A DNA stretch of 64,000 nucleotides, from positions 1 to 64,000 of the forward strand of contig CALVMH010000009.1 in NCBI GenBank assembly GCA_944343275.1, given 5' to 3'. This DNA is from an uncultured Clostridia bacterium (GTDB lineage: Bacteria; Bacillota; Clostridia; Christensenellales; Borkfalkiaceae). The notes under the pieces were generated by a model. It ran no database searches and was not told where the DNA came from. It saw only the letters and a list, made by a program, of their open reading frames with translations. The position numbers were made by a program, and so were the translations under genes. Shown in pieces: positions 43,723 to 53,481 of this stretch (the stretch's first letter is position 1; each line of letters begins with the position of its first letter).

Positions 43723-46122
43723 CTATTTCTTGGAAAACAGCCGATTCGCCCGCGCGAGCATTGCGGGGAAGTCGGAGAGCTTCATCTTGCCCTCCATGTC
43801 GCGGAACTCCGCCATAAATTGCAAGGTCTTGGGCTCGCCCTTCATCCAGGCTATTTCGCTGCCCGTGAAGATGCCGCCGAACACCTCGTTGAACGCCTTT
43901 GCTGCCTTGGGGTTTTCAAACACTTCCAAAACGGTGCTCTCGGGCGTGAAGGGCTCGCAAAAAAGCTCCTCCGAATCGCGCACGAAGGTGTGTTTTTCGC
44001 CCGTAACAAGGACGGGCGCCTCGCCGGGGAGCACGATCTCCGCCTCGGTATGCTGCGGAATTTCCACAACGTAGGTGATTTTTCCGTCCTTTTGGACGTA
44101 TTCCGAACGGATTTTTCCGCGCACGCTCTCGTATTCCGCCTTCAAAGAAGGCAGCCCCTTGACGGGGTGCGGCGCGACGTAAATCTTTGCAAAGCCCGCC
44201 TCTTTTGCCTCAATGCCCGCAATGCGGCGGTAGACAAACTCCATCACGCTGCCATAAGCGTAGTGGTTGTAGCTGTTCATGCCGTCGGGGTTGGGCGTGC
44301 CGTCGGGCATCAGGGAATTCCAGCGCTCCCAGATGGTCGTCGCGCCCATGTCCACCTCATACAGCCAGCCGGGGAAGCCGTTGTTCATGAGCACCCTGCG
44401 CGCCGTATCGAAGTAGCCGTTGTCCGCGAGGACGAACAGAAGAAAGGGCGAGCCGATAAAGCCCGTCACCATGCGGCAGCCGTGGCGCAGGACGTTCTCG
44501 TTGAGCTGTGCGGCGAGCTTCGCGCGGTGTTCTTCGGGGATGATGCCGAACCGAAGCGCGACCACCTGCGCCGTGACGGTGTCGAACACGAGCCGTCCGC
44601 CCTTGGTCACATATTCCTCCCGCACGCGCGCGAGGTGCTCCTCGTACTTCTTGCGGTAGAACGCCTCCTTCTTTGCCTGCCCGAGCAGCGCGGCGGCGTC
44701 CGCCGTGAGTTTTAACGAATGCGCGTGCAGCACGTTGGTGAGGAAATAGACGTCCGTTCTGCCGATGAACCCGTTCCCGAGCATCGCCTCGCCGTCCATG
44801 GCGAGCCAATCGCCGTACTCGTGCCCGCGCACGATAAGCCCGTTTTCCATCGTCCCCTCGCGCGCGGCGATGAACTTCTCCATCGCGGGGAAATTTTCCT
44901 CCAAAAAGCGCAGATCGCCATACATTTCGTAGAGCGTCCACGGCACCATCGTGACGGTATCCGCCCACATGGCGTCCGTCGCACGCTCCGCAAGGCAGTT
45001 GGGCGCGACGTGCGGGATGAGCCCGTCCGGCGTCTGATCGTCGCGCAGGGTATGAAGCCACTTCTTCATGAAGGCGCGCACGTCGAAGTTGTACGCCGCC
45101 GTGCGGCAGAAGGCGTTGATGTCCCCCGTCCAGCCGAGGCGCTCGTCCCGCTGCGGGCAGTCGGTGGGAACGTCCACAAAGTTCCCGCGCTGCCCCCAGA
45201 TCACGTTTTCGTACAATCTCTGAAAGCGCGCGTTGTCCGTCTGAATGCGCCCCGTGCGGCGCAGGTCGGTGTGACGGACCAGCGCGGTGAAGCATTCCTT
45301 GGGCAGTTCCGCGCCCTCGACTTTCAGATAGCGGAAGCCGTGGAAGGTGAACTCGGCGGACATGACGTGCGCGCCCTTACAGGTGAACGTGTCTGTCGCC
45401 TTGGCGGAGCGCAGATTGTCCGTATAAAAATTGCCGTTCACGAGAATTTCGGCATGGCGCAATGTGAGCGTCCCCGCAAAATCCTTGGGCGTTCTGACCT
45501 CCACCACGCCCACAAGGTTTTGCCCGAAGTCGTAGACGAGCTCCCCCGCAGGGGTGCGGATCACTTCCTGAACGGGCACCCTGTCTATGGTGCGCACGGG
45601 TTCGCACATCTGCCCGACGAGCGCCTTTTTATCAAAGGGAACAACGATGGGCGTGAGCGGCTTTTTTTCCGCCGTCAGGTCGATATGTTCCCCGTCATAG
45701 ATGCCGCTCTCGCGGATGTGGCTTTCGCGCGCCGTCCAGCTTTCATCTGTCAACAGCACGCATGCCCCGTCGGCGGCGACCTGCGCGCACACGGCAGGCT
45801 GCGCCTTGTAGGTATCGCGCTTTTTCTCCCAGGTGAGCGGACCGCAGCACCAGCCCTCGCCCACCGTGAGCGTGAGGACGTTTTTTCCCTCCTTTACAAG
45901 CGCCGTGATGTCATACTCCTGCACCTGCAAGGTCTTGTTATAAGACGTCCAGCCGGGGGCGAGATAAGCGTCCCCCACGCGCACGCCGTTGACCTCGGCA
46001 AAGTAGACGCCCAACGCCGTTGCCGAAAGCGTCACCTTTTTTGCGGAACGTACCACAAATTTTTGTTCCACGCAAAAGACGTTCGCTTTTTCCTTCACAC
46101 CGATAAATTTGCCGTTTAACAT
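43723..46122 (-). CDS. GH78-family alpha-L-rhamnosidase, cytoplasmic
   Basis: 799 residues. Beta-sandwich domains come first (VYFAEVNGVRVGDAYLAPGW, ELVYDFGQNLVGVVEV), then the alpha/alpha-six barrel with the rhamnosidase hallmark NFVDVPTDCPQRDERLGWTG (general acid region) and GATTIWERWNSLMPDG (general base Glu). It removes terminal alpha-L-rhamnose from oligosaccharides. There is no signal peptide, so it acts on imported fragments. I prefer ATG 46122: GAGGAG lies 6 bases upstream, whereas the ATG at 46128 directly abuts that site. It begins 3 bases after the GH42 stop. Confidence 0.9.
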   Translation of the reverse strand: MLNGKFIGVKEKANVFCVEQKFVVRSAKKVTLSATALGVYFAEVNGVRVGDAYLAPGWTSYNKTLQVQEYDITALVKEGKNVLTLTVGEGWCCGPLTWEKKRDTYKAQPAVCAQVAADGACVLLTDESWTARESHIRESGIYDGEHIDLTAEKKPLTPIVVPFDKKALVGQMCEPVRTIDRVPVQEVIRTPAGELVYDFGQNLVGVVEVRTPKDFAGTLTLRHAEILVNGNFYTDNLRSAKATDTFTCKGAHVMSAEFTFHGFRYLKVEGAELPKECFTALVRHTDLRRTGRIQTDNARFQRLYENVIWGQRGNFVDVPTDCPQRDERLGWTGDINAFCRTAAYNFDVRAFMKKWLHTLRDDQTPDGLIPHVAPNCLAERATDAMWADTVTMVPWTLYEMYGDLRFLEENFPAMEKFIAAREGTMENGLIVRGHEYGDWLAMDGEAMLGNGFIGRTDVYFLTNVLHAHSLKLTADAAALLGQAKKEAFYRKKYEEHLARVREEYVTKGGRLVFDTVTAQVVALRFGIIPEEHRAKLAAQLNENVLRHGCRMVTGFIGSPFLLFVLADNGYFDTARRVLMNNGFPGWLYEVDMGATTIWERWNSLMPDGTPNPDGMNSYNHYAYGSVMEFVYRRIAGIEAKEAGFAKIYVAPHPVKGLPSLKAEYESVRGKIRSEYVQKDGKITYVVEIPQHTEAEIVLPGEAPVLVTGEKHTFVRDSEELFCEPFTPESTVLEVFENPKAAKAFNEVFGGIFTGSEIAWMKGEPKTLQFMAEFRDMEGKMKLSDFPAMLARANRLFSKK

Positions 46123-46124
46123 CG

Positions 46125-48065
46125 TCATCTCCTCAATACGAGCACCTCATAGGGCGCAAGTTCTATGTTTCCGCTCAACGCTTTCCCGGTGAGCAGGTCT
46201 TTATATTCGCCGTCCAGGAACAGTTTGCCGCTCATGCCCGCCGTCTCGACGGCGATGATGCCGCTCTGCGCTCCCGAGCGATAGGTCAGCGTCACATTTT
46301 CGCCCGCCTCGGCGATGGGCGGGATGCCGACGAGGCGCAGGATGTCCGCATGGGACAGAACGCTCCCCACGACGATCACCCTCCCCTTGCCGACCTGCCG
46401 TTCGCAGACGACGGAATAGGGCGCGAACTCGCCCGCCGTGTAGTGCGCAAGGCTCCTGGTCCCCTCCCGGCACTCGAAGGCGTCGTACCACAAAGAAATG
46501 CCCAGCTCGCCGTCGTGCTTCCACTTGGCGCGGAACACGTCGTTATGAATGGGGCGCTGATATTTTACATACACGCCCGCAAGCTCCTCCAAAAATCCGA
46601 AGGCGGAGCGGGTGCAGCGGCGCACGTTCTCGTCCATGATGTCGGACATGGGTCCCACGATCCACGTCCCGCCGTCCTCCACCCACTTTGTGACGCGGCG
46701 CTTTAAGTCGTTCTCGTCGGCGACGGCAAGGAAGGGCGAAAGGAGCACTTTGTACCCCGAAAGATCGTGCTGCGTGTCGATGACGTCCACATTGTGATGG
46801 CGGAAGGCGGCATAGTACTTTTTCAGCAGCTCCGTGCGGTAGTTGAATCCCTTGACGAGGGGCGCACTCTCGAAGCAGTTCAGAGCGGTACTCGAATAGT
46901 GTAACGCAATTTCCGAACGAATACAAGAGTTTTTCAAAAATCCGCTGCACTTTTTTAAGTCTTGCGCGGCGCGCTGCACCTCCTCCGTCACTTTGTACGC
47001 CCTGCCCGCGGGGGAATAGAGCGCGCCGTGCGCCATCTCGTGCCCGTTGGGGTGGGTGCGCAGCAGCCAATAGAGGTTCATCTGCGCGCCCCGCGCGAAG
47101 GGCAGCATGGTGTTGGCGTAGCACGCGCCCGCGGGACGGTATCCCCCTTCCGCGTATTCGCTGCCGTTCCAGCCCGCCTGCGTCTCCATCACCCAGAAGG
47201 GCTTATCTTTAACGCACCGCACAAAGTCGAAGCCGAACGCCGTGTCGGCGAGCCCGTCGGCGGCTTCGTAGTGGTTATACTGCGCAACGTCGAGCTGTTC
47301 GTTGGTCTTATAAAAACTCATGCTGTTGTGCTGCATCATGTTGGTGCCGACGTTGTGAAACCCGAAGCGATGTAAGATCGCCGCCTGCTCTTCGACATAG
47401 CTCTTCACCTGCGCATACTGAAAATCCCGCCACGCCTTGCGAAGGGAGGGATGCCGCCACTGCTTGGGGTACGGCGGCTGAATGTCCGAAAAACTATCGT
47501 ACGAAAGCGACCAGCGCGCCATGCCCCATGCCCTGTTGAGGGCTTCGACGGTGCCGAATTTTTCTTTGAGCCACGCGCGGAACGCCGCCTTGCAGTGCTC
47601 GCAGAAGCACCCCTCGTTGTAGGGGTAAATTTCGTTATCCACCTGCCAGCCGATGACGGCGGGGTCGTTTTGGAACGTCTCCGCCATTTTGGTGACGATG
47701 AGACGGTTCTTTGCCCGCATCACCTCCGACGTCTTGCAGGGATGACAGCGGGAGGACACGTCCGCGCGGATAAGGTCGTGCATCACCATGCGCGTTTCGG
47801 GATACTTTGTAAGGAGCCACCTCGGCGGCGTTGCCGTAGGCGTGCATAGAACGGTGGAAATGCCGTTTTGGTACAGCTTTTCCACAATGTGTTTCAGCCA
47901 GCCGAGGTCAAACTTTCCCTCTTCCGGCTCCATGTTGCCCCATGCAAATTCTGCCATGCGCACGCAATTGAGCCCCGCCTCTTTTATGCGGGCGATGTCC
48001 GTTTCAAGCTCCGTTTCGTCCCACAGTTCGGGATAATACGCAGCCCCCAAATAAAGTTTTTTCAT
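46125..48065 (-). CDS. GH42-family beta-galactosidase, cytoplasmic
   Basis: 646 residues with the three GH42 domains. The TIM barrel starts LYLGAAYYPELWDETELETD, with acid/base Glu145 in GWQVDNEIYPYN and nucleophile Glu294 in FWVMETQAGWNG. Structural zinc cysteines are visible in SSRCHPC and GCFCEHC. The trimerisation domain and a small beta domain (ENVTLTYRSGAQ) follow. It removes beta-galactose, and with GH78 suggests rhamnogalacturonan or arabinogalactan side chains. CGGAGG precedes ATG 48065. It is first of the locus 2 enzyme operon, after a 770-base non-coding spacer. Confidence 0.93.
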   Translation of the reverse strand: MKKLYLGAAYYPELWDETELETDIARIKEAGLNCVRMAEFAWGNMEPEEGKFDLGWLKHIVEKLYQNGISTVLCTPTATPPRWLLTKYPETRMVMHDLIRADVSSRCHPCKTSEVMRAKNRLIVTKMAETFQNDPAVIGWQVDNEIYPYNEGCFCEHCKAAFRAWLKEKFGTVEALNRAWGMARWSLSYDSFSDIQPPYPKQWRHPSLRKAWRDFQYAQVKSYVEEQAAILHRFGFHNVGTNMMQHNSMSFYKTNEQLDVAQYNHYEAADGLADTAFGFDFVRCVKDKPFWVMETQAGWNGSEYAEGGYRPAGACYANTMLPFARGAQMNLYWLLRTHPNGHEMAHGALYSPAGRAYKVTEEVQRAAQDLKKCSGFLKNSCIRSEIALHYSSTALNCFESAPLVKGFNYRTELLKKYYAAFRHHNVDVIDTQHDLSGYKVLLSPFLAVADENDLKRRVTKWVEDGGTWIVGPMSDIMDENVRRCTRSAFGFLEELAGVYVKYQRPIHNDVFRAKWKHDGELGISLWYDAFECREGTRSLAHYTAGEFAPYSVVCERQVGKGRVIVVGSVLSHADILRLVGIPPIAEAGENVTLTYRSGAQSGIIAVETAGMSGKLFLDGEYKDLLTGKALSGNIELAPYEVLVLRR

Positions 48066-48838
48066 ATCAGTTCCTCCGACTGTACATATTTCCCATCATT
48101 GTTTTGCCCCCGCCCTCCACGTCATAAGGGAATAAAACCCCATGGGATTCTCACGCTCCGATCGGAATGACTAAGGGGCGCGGCTTCGCCGCCATGACTG
48201 TGTCGCGAAGTAACGGATGAGGGGGCGTGTGGAGGAATGGCTCCCCTGCTTTCCCCCTCATCACCGCCTTCGGCGGAGCTTCCCCCCCAAGGGGAAGCCA
48301 TCCTCTTCTCTCGCCGCCCCTGCGACATCCCGCAAAAATATTTATATTTTTGCGGGAACACTGTGTAAGGGACGATCAATTACCGAAGGAGACGTTTTTC
48401 CCTTACCTCCCCTGTGTAAGGGGAGGTGTCTGCGATTGCAAAGAGCAGACGGAAGGGTTGTTGTGCCCGCGCGGTACCTGCCTTGACAACCCTCCCGCCT
48501 CGCTTCGCTCGGCACCCTCCCTTACACAGGGAGGGCAAGATTTACAATCATTCTTTCCCCCTCCCGAATAGGGCTCCCACAAAAAGACGCAGTCTTGTTG
48601 CGGGACGATCGCAGGGAGGGCAAGCGGAAACCGCACCGAGCGAAATGACTTGTTGGGGACGGTTGCACCGCTGCGCTCGGAATGGCAGATTGGGGGACAA
48701 ATGCACCGCATGGAAAAGCGGGAAGGGAGCCCCTCCCCGCTTTTGAATTGCTTCGTCGCCCCGGGAGGCGAAGCCGTCTGCACCGTTATCCGCGCAAAGG
48801 CGGAATCGCGGGTGATTCGGGACACTTACTAACCGCCG
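48066..48838. repeat. 770-base gene-free spacer made of dispersed repeats and hairpins
   Basis: I see no gene here. Components: pieces of the GTCATT-N-CGAGCG family at 48154-48171, 48632-48649 and 48669-48686; a GGCTTCCCCTT...GGCGGTGATGAGGG piece at about 48259-48302; a 13-bp palindrome (tcccgcaaaaata / tatttttgcggga, 48328-48357); and a foldback element at 48406-48535. No consensus promoter for the GH42 operon was recognised. The structure resembles debris that promotes recombination, next to a gene deletion. Confidence 0.6.
48406..48535. repeat. Foldback (MITE-like) element
   Basis: Hairpins cctcccct / aggggagg (48406-48426) and ccctccc / gggaggg (48515-48535) mark the ends. The outer sequences also match each other inverted (gtgtaagggGagg against cctcccttacac), and gggttgt/acaaccc pair inside. 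It has no coding capacity. Confidence 0.5.
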
Positions 48839-50734
48839 TTAAGACTGCGTGATCTTGACATCCGACCACTCGTAGGTGCCGACGCCTGCATAGAGTTCGA
48901 TGTCGGCGACATCGTCTGCGGCGCAAGTGACCGTTCCAAGCGTTTCCCAAGAAGCATCCTTCATCACTTGGAGGGTGAACGTCGTTCCGCTGCGGATGAT
49001 CTTGATTTTCAATCCTTCCTCGCTCAGAAGTGCATTGGTGATATAGCCGAACTGCGGTTCATAAGGTCCATACTCCTCGTTGAGAACATCGGGAATGTTC
49101 GTTCCCTCATATTCCGCGTTGGTAAGATTTTCGTTGCTGAATTGACGGATATGCGTCTTTGCCGTGCCGTCGTCCCACGACCAGAAATAGAACCCGACAT
49201 TGCCCTGCGTCAGGCGGATGGCATAGCGCTGCCATGCATGCAAAACCCAGACCGGCGAAAAGTCACTTGCCTTGAGGGTCGCCTCAAACGTGAAATTTCC
49301 GGCTGTAAGCCCTTGGGGGACGGTGAGCTTTTGCTGACCGTTCCATGCTTTGTTCGTAAGCGCCACAGAGCCCTTGCCGATGGTGATGGCTTTTTTCAGG
49401 GAAACGGTGATGCTGGCAGTGCCGGGCTGCGTGGCGACGGTGATCTTCGTCTGTGCGTAGCCGTCCGCCGTGACGATGTAATCCCCTGCATACATTTGGG
49501 TCAGCGCCGTGCCTTCCACCGTGTAGGTATACGTATCCGCCAAGCCCTTGAGGGTGATGACGGTGCCGTTGGGCACGCGCGTGGAGATCTTACCGTCGAG
49601 CGCGGTGGCGGTCACATTGAGCGTGACGTCGATGGGCGCCTGCGTTACGACGTCCTCCGCCGTGGTCGGCGTGCCGTCGGGCAGCCAATAGTTATTGTTG
49701 CTGTCCTTATAATGTTCGAGGTTGCCCTCGCCGCCCGGCTGCGCGGCGACTGCCGCGACATGGTTGAGCTTGGCGACCGAGATCGAGGAGAACTTCCACT
49801 CCACGCCGCAGCCGTAGAAGATGATCTCGGTGTCGGTGGTGACGTCTTCGATCGTGCCGATCTTCACCCAAGTGTCCTTGTCGTCCTGCGCGAACAGGGT
49901 GATGTTTGTGCCCGTGCGGACGATGCGCATGTTGACGCCGCTTGTGCCGCGCATGGCGGTGTCGAGCCATACGCAGTTCAGCTTATTCCCTCCGGCAAAG
50001 CGCGGCTTATCTGTGCCCTGATAAACTTCGTTGGAAACCCTGCCATCCAGCATTTCGAAGATGTTCGCCTCGCTCTTGGGGAGGAAGAACAGGAAGCCCT
50101 TGTAGTCCGCCGCCATCTGAATGGCGATGCGCTGGGACGCCCATTCGTATACATCCGTTCCGCTCGTCGCCGCCGAATTGGTGACGTTTTTCACATTGAA
50201 TTCGAGGATGACGGCGTCGCTGTCCGCAACCTCTGCGGGAAGGACGAGTTCCGCCGAGCCCGACCATCTGTTGCCCGTATAATCCGTCACCTGCCCGTTG
50301 ACGGTGATGGAGGCGTTCTGACCGTTTACGATCGTCACCTGCTCGTTGGAGCCGTAGGCGATGGTCTTCTGCAAGGTCAGCGTATAGTCGTTCGTCGTGT
50401 TATAGACGATGAACGTGCTGCGTTCGTAGCCGTCAAGTTCCACCGTATAGTCCCCGACGACGGCTTTGGCAAGCGAAAGTTTGCCGCTGCCATCGACGGT
50501 GAGATTTTCGTAACGGTTGGCGGCATACGCGCCGAGCAGGCTGAGCTTGCCGCTGATGGCGCTATAATCGGGCGATGAAACTTTGTCCCCGTTGGTATCC
50601 TTCACCTCAACCGTGATGGAAACGGTCTGCTCCTGCAGCATGGGGATCTTCAAATCTTCGATCTCCTGCTGGGTGAGCTCCGTTCTGCCGTCCTTGTCCT
50701 TATAATGCTTGCCGCACTTGGTACATGGACGCAT
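48839..50734 (-). CDS. 5'-truncated extracellular modular protein (probable pseudogene)
   Basis: The open frame from ATG 50734 gives 631 residues but no signal peptide, although all of it is extracellular-type sequence. It begins abruptly with PCTKCGKHYKDKDGRTELTQ, a C-x2-C repeat normally found inside clostridial surface proteins. Two copies of a Cna-B/regulatory segment plus DUF1080-like sandwich follow (LVLPAEVADSDAVILEFNV, WQRYAIRLTQGNVGFYFWSW). It shares module type with the 1557-residue lipoprotein. Its first codons lie out of frame within the 3' end of the permease gene, so the original 5' part appears to have been lost by deletion. No good ribosome site supports the remaining start. 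Confidence 0.65.
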   Translation of the reverse strand: MRPCTKCGKHYKDKDGRTELTQQEIEDLKIPMLQEQTVSITVEVKDTNGDKVSSPDYSAISGKLSLLGAYAANRYENLTVDGSGKLSLAKAVVGDYTVELDGYERSTFIVYNTTNDYTLTLQKTIAYGSNEQVTIVNGQNASITVNGQVTDYTGNRWSGSAELVLPAEVADSDAVILEFNVKNVTNSAATSGTDVYEWASQRIAIQMAADYKGFLFFLPKSEANIFEMLDGRVSNEVYQGTDKPRFAGGNKLNCVWLDTAMRGTSGVNMRIVRTGTNITLFAQDDKDTWVKIGTIEDVTTDTEIIFYGCGVEWKFSSISVAKLNHVAAVAAQPGGEGNLEHYKDSNNNYWLPDGTPTTAEDVVTQAPIDVTLNVTATALDGKISTRVPNGTVITLKGLADTYTYTVEGTALTQMYAGDYIVTADGYAQTKITVATQPGTASITVSLKKAITIGKGSVALTNKAWNGQQKLTVPQGLTAGNFTFEATLKASDFSPVWVLHAWQRYAIRLTQGNVGFYFWSWDDGTAKTHIRQFSNENLTNAEYEGTNIPDVLNEEYGPYEPQFGYITNALLSEEGLKIKIIRSGTTFTLQVMKDASWETLGTVTCAADDVADIELYAGVGTYEWSDVKITQS

Positions 50735-51605
50735 AGCCCATGTTCCCGAACTGCACCCCTTCGATGTAGATGTAGTACATGAGCGCAAGCCCCGCGTTAT
50801 CCGGACCCGCGTACCCGTCCCAATTCAAAGGCGCCATGATGCGCGCCGCATCGAACGTGGTAAGCCCTGCCGTGATGCCTGCCAGAATCAGGAAAAACGT
50901 GATGGTGGAAATGCCGGGGAGCGTGATGTACCAGAACTTCTTGAAGGCGTTTGCCCCGTCCAAATCGGCTGCCTCATACAGCGACGGATTGATCGCCTTG
51001 AACGCCGAACAGTACATGACGATGCCGTAGCCGGGCGCTTGCCACACGACGGAGATAAAGATCGCCCACGTCAGCGTGGAGGGAGTTTCCAGGTTGTTCA
51101 GCCAATCGATTTCGGTGCCGAGCATGGCGTTGAGCGCGCCGTTCCACCCGAAGATGACCGACCACATGATGGACACCGCGACCGAGGAACAGATGTAAGG
51201 GATAAAGTAGAGCGTCTGGAAGAGGCGCGTCCCCTTCACGTTCTGGCTCAGGAACGCCGCCATGATGATGGCGACCAGCAGCGACGTGAACTGCGCAAGC
51301 GTTAAGATGAGCGTCACCTTGAGCGATTGCAGGATGGTGATGTAATCCTCTTTGATTTGCAGAAAGTTGGCGAAGTTGTTCCACTCAAACGTTTCGATGC
51401 GGTTTTGCTCCATGTCCCCGAACATCGCCATGCAGGAAAAAATGAGCGTAAAGCCGTTAAAGGCAAGGAATCCGATGAGCGGAATGGAGACGATGAGCCA
51501 GCACACCACGTTCTGCTTGGTAAACACCTTGTTTTTGGGAAGGCGGGCGCGCCCGGTCGGAGCGCGTTCTTCCCCGGAGAGCGTCTTTGCGCCGGTAAGT
51601 TCCAT
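50700..51605 (-). CDS. MalF-type sugar ABC permease, 3'-truncated
   Basis: 301 residues. It matches the locus 1 MalF-type permease: a basic leader, membrane helices, and the EAA loop SLYEAADLDGANAFKKFWYI near residue 215. Homology ends at FGNMGYAS (about 50727), after which come seven unrelated residues and a stop. The last membrane helix and tail, about 33 residues in the paralogue (ending KVSKKWVHYND), are absent. It starts 1 base after the binding-protein stop. No MalG-type partner follows, unlike locus 1. The transporter is probably not functional unless partners are supplied from elsewhere. Confidence 0.85.
   Translation of the reverse strand: MELTGAKTLSGEERAPTGRARLPKNKVFTKQNVVCWLIVSIPLIGFLAFNGFTLIFSCMAMFGDMEQNRIETFEWNNFANFLQIKEDYITILQSLKVTLILTLAQFTSLLVAIIMAAFLSQNVKGTRLFQTLYFIPYICSSVAVSIMWSVIFGWNGALNAMLGTEIDWLNNLETPSTLTWAIFISVVWQAPGYGIVMYCSAFKAINPSLYEAADLDGANAFKKFWYITLPGISTITFFLILAGITAGLTTFDAARIMAPLNWDGYAGPDNAGLALMYYIYIEGVQFGNMGYASMYQVRQAL
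50722..50734. other. Deletion junction between permease and surface-protein genes
   Basis: On the minus strand the permease frame is homologous through GGC TAT GCG TCC, and the surface-protein frame is convincing from TGT ACC AAG TGC, a few bases later. The two genes run the same way but in different frames. Expected intervening parts (permease tail, second permease, signal peptide) are missing, so a deletion or an assembly join lies here. Confidence 0.7.
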
Positions 51606-51606
51606 G

Positions 51607-53403
51607 TCAGAACCTCCCGTTCAGATAAATTTTTACCGCTGCAATGTCATTCGCCGCAACCGCGCCCTGTGAACTCATGAATCCGTCGATCGTGGCTCTC
51701 CCCGCGCGGAGGAAATTGTTGAACGTACCCGACCACTTGTTGACCCATTCGCCGTTGTTGAAGTACGCCCAATCGCCGATGTTGCCGTACTGCGCCTGGA
51801 AGCCAAGCGCCCAATAGTTCTTGCCTTCGCCCTCGGCATAATAGTCCTCCGACCGGGCAAGCGACGTCTGGTTGGGCACGCGGTCCAGCTTCATGACATA
51901 GCGCTGACCCTCTTCCCCCGCCGCCCAGCGGATGAACTTCCACGCCGCCTCTTTGTTGGCTGCGTTGGCATTCTGAGGGATGACGAGCGCCGTCATGCCG
52001 GAAAATCCCGCAACGCGCCCCACCAAGGGAGTGCCCGTCGCTTCGTCCACGGCAAGTTTACCCGTGTACTCTTCGTTGTCGTATGTTTCGCCGATGACTT
52101 TCAGGTATTCGTTTGCGAACGTCTGCGCGCCGTCATAATAGACGCTGCCGCCCTCGTACTCTCTCCACTGCTGCGCGGGCGCAAGGTCATACCCGCCTTT
52201 CATGGAAGTCTCCAGCGTGGTGATGGCATTCATTCCGCTCGCAAGCAGGGCGATCGTCTTGTTGATCAGACTGGTTGCAGCGTTGTCGCCGGAGAACAGA
52301 CCGATGCCGTAGCCGTCCTCGCCCTCACCGTTGTTCCCGCCCACGGGAGAGGAGAGGCGGACGAACTCTTCGAGCGCATCGCGCATCGACGGCAGCTCGT
52401 GCACGCTGCCTGCCGCCGCTTCTTTCGTCGCCGCGCGGTCCTCGTAGGAGACGACGTCGCCTGCCTTGTACGTCTTGCCGTTCAATTCGAGCGTTTCGGC
52501 AAGAACGAGGTAGTTGGCGTCCTCGTCTGCCACCGCAAAGTCGTACTTCTTCTCCGATTCGTTCCAGCCGATGCAGTCGCCGCCCACCGACCAGCCATAG
52601 GAGAACCACCAATGCGTGCCGGAGCCCGTCTGCGTAGGAGAGGTCTTGTTGTAATCATCGGTGAACATTTTAGAGAGATAGCGGAACTCCTCCCAATTCA
52701 TCGGAATGCGGTTGTTGAACACCTTATAGACGTCCTCCCCCGCAAGGTTTTTGGAAAGGACCGCTCCCGTATAAGGCGCCTCCTTATACTCCGCGTAGCC
52801 GTGCGGCATCACATTGGCATAGGTGCCCGTGCCGTTCAGCTCCTCTTCCGCCACGGAGATGACGTTGATATTCAATGCTTTGAATGCGGACTTGCTGTAA
52901 TAATACACCATCGGCTCCGACCCGAAGGGAATGCCCTGCAGATCGGCGCCCTCCCCCGCCATGCGGATGCCGTCTGCGCCCGTCTGCTTGTCGATGCGGA
53001 ACGCCTCCGCGCTGCTTTCGGGAACGTCCTTCTCGGAATAATCTCCGGGAGCGCTCTCGTAATAGCCGCTCAGATCGGTGAAAAGCCCGTCGAGCGCCCA
53101 CGATTTGAAATTTTCATCCCCCACGGTCATTACGTCGGGCGAGTCATTAAAAAGTGCGCTGCGGTCGAGCTGTGTCCGGTTCTGGCCATCGACAAACACA
53201 CCGTCCTCGACGCCCTGCCCCGCGTTGTACTCCTTGATCATATCCTGCATCACGCGGTGTCCCGACATGCTCTCGGAATACCAGAACGTGATCTCCGACT
53301 GTCCGCTCTGCGGACCGTCGCCACAGCCCGCAAGCCCGAACACCGCTCCGCACGTCAACAGTGCGCCCAACACGATCGCCGACAATTTGCCCGTTCTTTT
53401 CAT
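51607..53403 (-). CDS. Extracellular sugar-binding lipoprotein of ABC transporter (locus 2)
   Basis: 598 residues, lipobox GLAGC (lipid Cys27). Family 1 solute-binding protein: SEITFWYSESMSGHRVMQDM at the start, SPDVMTVGDENFKSWALDG, NNRIPMNWEEFRYLSKMF, and WWFSYGWSVGGDCIGWNE, the last almost identical to the locus 1 binding protein. The two loci therefore share ancestry in their transport modules. AGAGGTG precedes ATG 53403. It lies 78 bases after the AraC-type gene in the same direction, without a clear promoter of its own, so it may be transcribed with the regulator. Confidence 0.9.
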   Translation of the reverse strand: MKRTGKLSAIVLGALLTCGAVFGLAGCGDGPQSGQSEITFWYSESMSGHRVMQDMIKEYNAGQGVEDGVFVDGQNRTQLDRSALFNDSPDVMTVGDENFKSWALDGLFTDLSGYYESAPGDYSEKDVPESSAEAFRIDKQTGADGIRMAGEGADLQGIPFGSEPMVYYYSKSAFKALNINVISVAEEELNGTGTYANVMPHGYAEYKEAPYTGAVLSKNLAGEDVYKVFNNRIPMNWEEFRYLSKMFTDDYNKTSPTQTGSGTHWWFSYGWSVGGDCIGWNESEKKYDFAVADEDANYLVLAETLELNGKTYKAGDVVSYEDRAATKEAAAGSVHELPSMRDALEEFVRLSSPVGGNNGEGEDGYGIGLFSGDNAATSLINKTIALLASGMNAITTLETSMKGGYDLAPAQQWREYEGGSVYYDGAQTFANEYLKVIGETYDNEEYTGKLAVDEATGTPLVGRVAGFSGMTALVIPQNANAANKEAAWKFIRWAAGEEGQRYVMKLDRVPNQTSLARSEDYYAEGEGKNYWALGFQAQYGNIGDWAYFNNGEWVNKWSGTFNNFLRAGRATIDGFMSSQGAVAANDIAAVKIYLNGRF

Positions 53404-53481
53404 TTTTCACCTCTTCATGATTTTTTTATGTTCAGCGCGCGGATGCGTCCGCACGGAGTTTTTGCGCTTTGCCGCGGAACG

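Noticed and set aside
50735..50788. TTG 50788 as the start of the truncated surface protein
   Set aside because: The added codons are out-of-frame permease sequence with no ribosome site or signal peptide.
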